From Halonotius pteroides (GTDB lineage Archaea > Halobacteriota > Halobacteria > Halobacteriales > Haloferacaceae): a DNA stretch of 54,791 nucleotides. The DNA lies in assembly GCF_003605635.1 (NCBI RefSeq), contig NZ_QMDW01000015.1, positions 1 to 54,791 of the forward strand, read 5' to 3'. Below are positions 50,201 through 54,791 of this stretch, piece by piece (within the stretch, counting starts at the first letter, position 1; each line of letters begins with the position of its first letter). Below the pieces are notes generated by a model, which searched no databases, was not told the DNA's origin, and saw only the letters and a program-made list of their open reading frames with translations. The translations under genes and the position numbers were made by a program.

Positions 50201-51809
50201 CAGCGACCGCCTCAACGATCATGAAGCTCGCCGAATCGAGCCGGTCGTCGAGTTTGCCGCTGTTGTTGAGCCGGATGCCGTATGCCCCACGGGTCTCACT
50301 CCAGAACCGATCAAGGTTATCAAACACTGTTGTTGCCTGCGCCCGTGCGTGTGACCGTAGGTCGGCCCCGACCGGGGCGTCGGCAACCGCCACGTAGGCC
50401 GCAAGATACGTTGCTGCGGTGTGGCTGAACTGTCCGGTCATGTTCTCCCAGAGGTTCTGGCAGGCGATCGGTAGCCCATCGTCGGCCAGCGTCTCATCGA
50501 GAACATCGACCGCATCGCTGATTGTTGTGTGGATCTGCTCCTGCAGTGGCTCTGAGAGGGCCTCGCCCCGGTCGGCCAACAGCTTTGCGAGGAAGCTGAC
50601 CGCACTCGCTGTCTGGTCGGCCTGGTAGTCGTCGTTGCCACCCTCAATTCGGCCGTGGGCCCACCCTGGGGCGAGAGAGCCATCCATCGCCCACACGCGG
50701 TGTGACCACGAGCCGTCGTCTTCCTGTGTCTCACAGAAGAACTCAGCGGTCGCTGCCAACGACTCTTCGAGGTCGAGATCCAACAGCGAGTCCGCTGTCA
50801 GGAGATGGCGGCCAACCTCCGCCTCATCGCGGAACCAGGTGTAGCCGTAGCCGCCGGAGTGCGCATAGAAGGGGTCGAACTCCGGAGCCGCGACGTGAGC
50901 GCCGGTCGGGGCTTTCAACAACGAAATGGCTCGCAGATCCTCACGGACGACATTGCCGTTGGGAGCCGACTCCGGCACCGAGACCTCCGCGCGCTGACGG
51001 CCGGCGTTGCGGATATCGTCGGCACTACGGTGGGCGGCCGCACACTGTCGGAGATCCGCGAGGGCGGCCTCCCGGTCAACCCGCTCGTGATCCGACAGCT
51101 GGGTGACGATCGTCGTCTTTGCCGCCCGGCCGCTCTGTTCCAGCGGGGCGTTGACGACGACATCGCCGCTGAGGTGGGTGTCCTCAAAGCGGTTGATGAC
51201 GGCCTCACGTGGGAACTCGTAGGCCTCCTCGGAGAGAATCTCCTCGAAGCGTTCGGGGATCTGGCCTCGCACGTCGACGATACCGGTTGAGGCGGTGACG
51301 TAATCGTGTTCGCTTCGATGGAACACCTCGACAACATCGGTATCGTTAGGGCCGGCCTTGCCGTGGATCAGCCGACCGACCTGGGATTCCTGGCCTCCGG
51401 GGGCGAAGGTGAGAAACGCCGTCAGCTCGGCGTTCGGTGGGATCGCCCCTCGAAGCTCGATGTGGGTGACGTGGGCCCGTCCAAGTGTGAGATCGTACTG
51501 GTGGACGGTGAACCCGTCGGCGGCGTACTCGGTTTCGACAACGTTCGTCTCTCGGTAGTAGTGCTGGCGAACCGTCGAAAACTCATCGAACCACTGGGTG
51601 TCGGTTTCGGTTTCGATGCCGAGTCGTGCCCGGTCAATCCCAGAGAGGCCTGACAGCGGCGCGGAGTAGTCTCGGAGCCCGCCATCCGGATCGACGTAGA
51701 CAAGCCGATCCCCGTGCGCAGAAAACGCCCCCTCGGTGGTTCGGCACTCGGCCGGAAATCGCCCATCGTGGGTGCGTTTGAACTCGTTGAGCGCGGTGCG
51801 GAGTCGCAT
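47268..51809 (-). CDS. Large glycoside hydrolase with two GH15 (glucoamylase/glucodextranase) modules
   Basis: The 1513-residue protein carries two GH15-like halves. Module 1 (about 1-680) has YGYTWFRDEAEVGRHLLTAD, CETQEDDGSWSHRVWAMDG and LWENMTGQFSHTAATYLAAY, with a second region KVWTPSTAWGAVTATELG. Module 2 starts with a glucodextranase N-like domain (TTGEKYGVATVADHGDDDAS) and has the full (alpha/alpha)6 set YNFVWSRDLYQVFTVFEA, TRWGGEQIDNISFPLIMAYQ, EERWEEE-type WEEEAGYSPSSIAAEVAGLV, and RMIAEQVWDRHIDNEYNWEI with the second acid. A short beta-sandwich (about 1440-1513) closes it. No signal peptide, so cytoplasmic. It removes glucose from alpha-glucan ends. Divergent from the amylase gene. 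Confidence 0.9.
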   Translation of the reverse strand: MRLRTALNEFKRTHDGRFPAECRTTEGAFSAHGDRLVYVDPDGGLRDYSAPLSGLSGIDRARLGIETETDTQWFDEFSTVRQHYYRETNVVETEYAADGFTVHQYDLTLGRAHVTHIELRGAIPPNAELTAFLTFAPGGQESQVGRLIHGKAGPNDTDVVEVFHRSEHDYVTASTGIVDVRGQIPERFEEILSEEAYEFPREAVINRFEDTHLSGDVVVNAPLEQSGRAAKTTIVTQLSDHERVDREAALADLRQCAAAHRSADDIRNAGRQRAEVSVPESAPNGNVVREDLRAISLLKAPTGAHVAAPEFDPFYAHSGGYGYTWFRDEAEVGRHLLTADSLLDLDLEESLAATAEFFCETQEDDGSWSHRVWAMDGSLAPGWAHGRIEGGNDDYQADQTASAVSFLAKLLADRGEALSEPLQEQIHTTISDAVDVLDETLADDGLPIACQNLWENMTGQFSHTAATYLAAYVAVADAPVGADLRSHARAQATTVFDNLDRFWSETRGAYGIRLNNSGKLDDRLDSASFMIVEAVAAYDELVDTELSAETLDRLTDHVQHVFDALYRDPEDSTVAGLARFEGDTWRSEGQQGEKVWTPSTAWGAVTATELGVLLSTYDRENDAEECFDQAGTLYEHLLPNGPLTTRAGYLAEQAFDDGTVDSAAPLGWSHALRLRATATLREQNALPIISPAPSGPESRPRWTTGEKYGVATVADHGDDDASKVWFTLTEGALTEARFPRVDMMNLRTVDFVVADAGDTADYTARTHNETRTDDDTETINRRVEPADDDALLFRHIITEQGDGRGHEWTLTVEYAIDPDHDAIVADIEFESDDDNEYAIYSVADISLTNTGTRDRGYRLGERGNYHLAARDAEAYDTGAEALLTDEDGDIYSVAVAMTTPNQFEWATVGAAGSEHLTELFSEGDQPLPNDRLDDDNIVLAGLLGTGATVAETLAIGFGENADTAAALGEAEGALATGYDDVRAHYRETWGDFLADKEIPEFVVDDETLYKQYKSCLMALRAVEDKTYLGAGIASPSVPWGEAVTADEPKGYGYNFVWSRDLYQVFTVFEAIGDHKTATDALQYIFEYQQDEEGFIPQNTYVNGLTRWGGEQIDNISFPLIMAYQLAEVGIAFEDVSYDYSNVKRSADYVARNGPATAQERWEEEAGYSPSSIAAEVAGLVCAADIAVDAGETGDAIVWLALADEWADRVEEWCATETGTQLHTNTPYYVRVTRDGNPEAGHLRTLANAGPTLDEREIIDGGFLELTRLGIKSPDDEIITNSLVEVDETIRLDTPQGPAFYRYNGDGYGERAMGEKGAPWSVQTKGKGRLWPIFTGERGEYELLAGTEDGELAPRNLLATMARFANSGRMIAEQVWDRHIDNEYNWEIGDGTGSATPLAWSMAQFIRLAHGIAEGEPVETPTAVADRYRSGPRPAGPTLSVEHSVSEDTVTIAGETDGAVVAAGASGESTTVTVDNGTFELTLPAGHGKTTVTVAAATDTDLTAAGTTVERITI

Positions 51810-52049
51810 GTAGATAGGGATTCGCTGTCCATAACTAAGTATTGGCGGCTTTTGATTCGCTCAGATTCGGCCATACTACTGCATAACTGTGATAAAATAA
51901 CGTGGATCTCTCCGACACGATACGCGTTGCTACCAGCGGATTCAAACAGTCCTTGTTGGGTATGAGTGCGTGCCGCTTGATTTATTATGTTTGTACACTG
52001 TTTCTCGGAGATACACAAGAGCAAAGTAACCCTCTGTGTAGATGTGGGT
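51810..52049. promoter_or_regulatory. Divergent promoter region of the glucan-degrading genes
   Basis: The 240-base gap separates the two hydrolase genes. The minus strand has atacttagttat (about 51831-51842) some 25 bases before the GH15 ATG; the plus strand has tttattatg near 51979-51987 about 65 bases before the amylase ATG, implying a leader. No clear operator was identified. No gene is visible inside. Confidence 0.4.
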
Positions 52050-54023
52050 ATGAACCATCCAGGGCAGCCGCAGTTCATCGCCGTTGGGGATGCTGTTCAG
52101 TTAGCCCCTCGTGACCCCGACCCGGATGCCGACTACAGTTGGACGATCACCGACGCACCGATCGACAGCGATACCACGCTCGGCGACGACCCTGTCGAGC
52201 AGTTCGCCCCCGATGCGCCAGGGCAATACGTGGCGACGCTGACGACCCCAGAAGCTAGCTTCGACCAGACCATCCGCGTTTTCCCCAGTTCACACCAGCC
52301 GATGGGTGAGGGTGCCGGCGCGACCGGTGTTAGCGGCTACAGCGGTCAAAGCGGCTACAGTGGTCAAAGCGGTTCCGCGCGACCACAACAGCGCAGCGGC
52401 AGCGGCTCTGTCTCGGGCTCCGGCTCGGGCGCACTCGGTGAGTCACAAGGCGAGGGCGAGGGTCGCCCGCGAATCCGTCTTGACGGCGACATCGTCGACG
52501 ACGAAGCCGTTATTACGGCGACGCCGAAACCCCACCCTGATTCGTCGCGTGACGCCGAGGAGCTCGACGTTGAGTTCCTGCTCGACGACCGCGACGGTGT
52601 CGAGGAGTCCGCGGTCACCATCGACGGTCACGAACTCCGTGCGCCGCTTGACGTGATTGAGGATGAACTCCGCGTTCACGCCGTCGCCATCGGTGACAGT
52701 TACAGCGTGGCCGACGCCGTCAGCATCGACCGCCTCGGCGGCGAGGGCGACTTCGCTGTTCACCGGTTGTACGATCCGCCGCAGTGGGGCAAAGAGATCA
52801 CCCTCTATGAGATCTACGTCCGCGGCTACGCGGCCGACGACGACGAGGCCGAGACGACGTTCGAGGCCCTCGAAAAACGGCTCGACTATTTGGAAGATCT
52901 CGGCGTCGACTGCCTGTGGATGACGCCTGTCCTCCAACATGACGGCGCGCCACACGGCTACAACATCACGGACTTCTTTTCGATCGCCGACGACCTCGGC
53001 GACCGTGCCGACTACGAATCCTTCGTCGATGCCGCCCATGAACGTGGGATGTCGGTGTTGTTCGACCTCGTGTTGAATCACTCCGCGCGTGACCATCCGT
53101 ACTTCGAGGACGCCTATCAGAATCCGGACTCGGAGTACTACGACTGGTATGAATGGCAGGACAACGGTGAGCCAGGCACCTACTTCGGCTGGGAGTTCAT
53201 CGCCAACTTTGATTTCACGAATCTCAACGTTCGCCGACACCTGCTGGACGCGCTCGACACGTGGGCGGAGGTCGCTGACGGCTTCCGGTGTGATATGGCG
53301 TGGGCCGTCCCCGAATCCTTCTGGAAGGAGATGCGCGAGCGGCTGAAGGCCGTCGACCCCGAGTTCCTGCTGCTCGATGAGACGATCCCGTATATCGCCG
53401 ACTTCCATGAGGGGATGTTCGACATCCACTTCGATACGACGACGTACTTCACGCTCCGGCAGGTCGGCGACGGCAACGAGCCCGCTGAGGCGATCCTTGA
53501 CGCTGTTGAGGGCCGCCAGCGATCAGCGTTCCCCGACCACGCTGCGTTCATGCTCTACATGGAAAACCACGACGAGACACGCTATATCGTCGACTGTGGT
53601 GACGCCGCGACGAAGGCCGCCGCGGGTGCGGTGTTCACGCTGCCCGGCGTGCCGATGCTGTACGGCGGCCAAGAGCTCGGCCAGCGTGGCCGGCGCGATC
53701 ATCTCGCGTGGGATCACGCCCGCGATGAGATCCGCGACCACTACGACCAGTTGATCGATCTCAAACAGGAGTACCCCGCACTGAGCTCGAACGGCGAACT
53801 CCAGCGGATCGACTACGACGCCGACAACGAGAGGGAGGTCGTTGCCTTCGGTCGCGAAAGCGACGACGATCGGTACATTGTCGTACTCAACTTCGGTGAG
53901 GGTGAGACGGTCGTTGGCGTCGACGAAACCGTCGATGCGACTGATCTTGTCTCCGGCGAATCCCGCGCCGCAGAAGATGGGCTGACCGTCGACAGCGTGG
54001 CCGTCTTCGAGGCCGCCGACTAA
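52050..54023 (+). CDS. GH13 alpha-amylase/cyclomaltodextrinase-like enzyme
   Basis: The 657-residue enzyme has an Ig-like N-terminal domain, a Gly/Ser repeat linker (about 85-130, containing two GYSGQS units), a second beta domain, then a GH13 barrel from about 250. Catalytic residues are visible: DLVLNHSA (region I), D415 nucleophile in GFRCDMAW, E444 acid/base in LLLDETI, and D508 in ENHDE. A C-terminal beta domain has YIVVLNFGEGETVVGVDE. No signal peptide is seen. It probably hydrolyses internal bonds in maltodextrin and cooperates with the GH15 enzyme across the divergent promoter. Similar to haloarchaeal MalA-type enzymes. Confidence 0.92.
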   Translation: MNHPGQPQFIAVGDAVQLAPRDPDPDADYSWTITDAPIDSDTTLGDDPVEQFAPDAPGQYVATLTTPEASFDQTIRVFPSSHQPMGEGAGATGVSGYSGQSGYSGQSGSARPQQRSGSGSVSGSGSGALGESQGEGEGRPRIRLDGDIVDDEAVITATPKPHPDSSRDAEELDVEFLLDDRDGVEESAVTIDGHELRAPLDVIEDELRVHAVAIGDSYSVADAVSIDRLGGEGDFAVHRLYDPPQWGKEITLYEIYVRGYAADDDEAETTFEALEKRLDYLEDLGVDCLWMTPVLQHDGAPHGYNITDFFSIADDLGDRADYESFVDAAHERGMSVLFDLVLNHSARDHPYFEDAYQNPDSEYYDWYEWQDNGEPGTYFGWEFIANFDFTNLNVRRHLLDALDTWAEVADGFRCDMAWAVPESFWKEMRERLKAVDPEFLLLDETIPYIADFHEGMFDIHFDTTTYFTLRQVGDGNEPAEAILDAVEGRQRSAFPDHAAFMLYMENHDETRYIVDCGDAATKAAAGAVFTLPGVPMLYGGQELGQRGRRDHLAWDHARDEIRDHYDQLIDLKQEYPALSSNGELQRIDYDADNEREVVAFGRESDDDRYIVVLNFGEGETVVGVDETVDATDLVSGESRAAEDGLTVDSVAVFEAAD

Positions 54024-54116
54024 GCGCGATATCGCGTTTCGGCTTCTTTACCGACAGTTTTGAGATTGGCCGTCACAGGGCCATATATCTACGGCCGATT
54101 TCTCCTGTCAACAGCT

Positions 54117-54536
54117 ATGAACCCCGGCGTCAACCAAGCGACCACCCACGCGATCGACGCCGCTATGCGGCATGACGCCGCGTTGCACGTGCTCTCTGCT
54201 GTCGACTCCAACGCTTAAGCTCGCACCCGGGCGACGAGTACGCCCACGAGTTTGGGGGCCTTGAGGGCGCGCCTGAACAGGCTGGTGTGGATGCTATCAC
54301 AATAATCGTCGAGTAGACCGCTGATCCGGCGTTGAGGTCGAGTCAGCCATCCGACACGGTGTCCACACTAAGAGACTCTCGCTTACCTTGATGATGCCAA
54401 GATCGACCTGACAATCGTGGGCTCGAAACATCGCTCCGGGGAGTATCGGAGCCTGCTCGGGAGGGTCACCGAACGTGTTGTGACGGTGGCTGACGGGCCG
54501 ATGGCCGTGGTGAAAACGCCGGTCGATGAGGACTAA
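54117..54536 (+). pseudogene. Universal stress protein, broken by frameshifts
   Basis: Three frames together spell most of a UspA domain. The first (from ATG 54117) reads NQATTHAIDAAMRHDAALHV and stops at TAA. A second frame reads HPGDEYAHEFGGLEGAPEQA, then ESAIRHGVH. A third, to TAA at 54534-54536, reads LTIVGSKHRSGEYRSLLGRV followed by TERVVTVADGP and VVKTPVDED, the ATP-binding end. The usual N-terminal ILVPTDGS is missing. At least two frameshifts separate the pieces; sequencing error is possible. Confidence 0.85.
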
Positions 54537-54791
54537 TCGGTCATGTTGCGTCCCTCAGCGGTGTCGACGACGATGCCATGTGAGCGGTCGACACACAATC
54601 ACCTATGTGTCCAATTCTCATGGCTTGTTGTCGCTGCTAACGTGACGAATGGTTGAAATTCCTGCTTTGTTTTTGAATCTCGGACTGTATCAGAGGCCTT
54701 TTGTAGTAACCCCATCTTCGATAGAATGCACTGGTTGTGTGTGGAAACACGCCCGACCACCGCCGTCCGGAACCGCCGGACGGCACCCAGT
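54537..54791. other. Non-coding end of the window
   Basis: No gene is supported in these 255 bases. They are less GC-rich than the coding parts, with T-rich runs near 54670 and 54700, and contain a perfect hairpin close to the window edge. Confidence 0.4.
54762..54784. repeat. Perfect 9-bp inverted repeat
   Basis: GCCGTCCGG (54762-54770) and CCGGACGGC (54776-54784) are exact reverse complements around the loop AACCG. It lies 7 bases from the window edge, so context is missing. It could be an intrinsic hairpin of an RNA, an end of a mobile element or a protein-binding site. Confidence 0.5.

Noticed and set aside
1-54791. CRISPR array, prophage or replication origin
   Set aside because: No regularly spaced repeats, no phage structural or integrase genes, and no orc1/cdc6 gene or origin repeats were seen.

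Overview
The window is GC-rich chromosomal DNA of a halophilic archaeon (class Halobacteria). Support for this comes from strongly acidic proteins, twin-arginine lipoproteins, PGF-CTERM surface proteins, HalX and halocyanin families, a haloarchaeal 7S (SRP) RNA, an archaeal tRNA-Ala, leaderless genes with a TATA box about 25 nt upstream, and the archaeal gene order uS15 / RecJ-like / Pcc1 / eS1. The genus cannot be fixed from the sequence alone. Most of it is ordinary core genome; no prophage, CRISPR array or large island is visible.

Layout. 1-3.7 kb: 3' end of cheW, a Zn/Cd-type P-type ATPase and an FKBP/SlyD-like isomerase. 3.7-5.2 kb: a compact IS1341-type element with a small ribbon-helix-helix-like ORF overlapping tnpB, and hairpins at both ends. 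5.2-8.3 kb: a PGF-CTERM surface protein with a small membrane partner, a HEAT-repeat protein, and a small winged-helix-like gene whose TATA box sits inside a dyad. 8.4-8.6 kb: tRNA-Ala(GGC) with a 14-nt copy of its 3' end nearby. 8.6-11.5 kb: the uS15-RecJ-like-Pcc1-eS1 operon. 11.5-14.2 kb: halocyanin-like lipoprotein, archaetidylserine synthase-like enzyme, SRP RNA and a methyltransferase. 14.3-18.7 kb: universal stress proteins, GatD, VapBC and membrane proteins. 18.7-22.6 kb: a MacB/LolD-type ABC transporter divergent from a LolA-like secreted protein. 22.7-27.9 kb: a zinc-ribbon/HEAT protein, RtcB and Trm5. 27.9-31.7 kb: a cobalamin uptake and salvage set (btuD, btuC, btuF, cbiZ).

31.8-40.5 kb holds a secreted NEW3-like protein, a HiPIP ferredoxin-like lipoprotein, DUF2062, a TenA_C/TenA_E pair for thiamine-pyrimidine salvage, MoaB, a single-EamA transporter, an Lrp regulator coupled to an aminotransferase, and a HalX response regulator. 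40.5-47.2 kb holds a phosphoglucosamine/phosphomannomutase, a peroxiredoxin, methyltransferase, 2Fe-2S ferredoxin, histidine kinase, VOC and SRPBCC genes. 47.3-54.0 kb is a divergent alpha-glucan degradation pair: a 1513-residue protein with two GH15 modules and a GH13 amylase, neither with a signal peptide, so probably used on intracellular or imported maltodextrin. The window ends with a broken universal stress gene and a perfect 9-bp hairpin.

The parts most worth a second look are the RHH-TnpB element with its predicted omega RNA end and guide, the archaeal LolA/LolD/MacB-like locus, the double GH15 protein, the degenerate RecJ-like protein inside the KEOPS/ribosomal operon, and the TATA-in-dyad promoter at 8.3 kb. 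None amounts to a clearly new defence or RNA system on sequence evidence alone.
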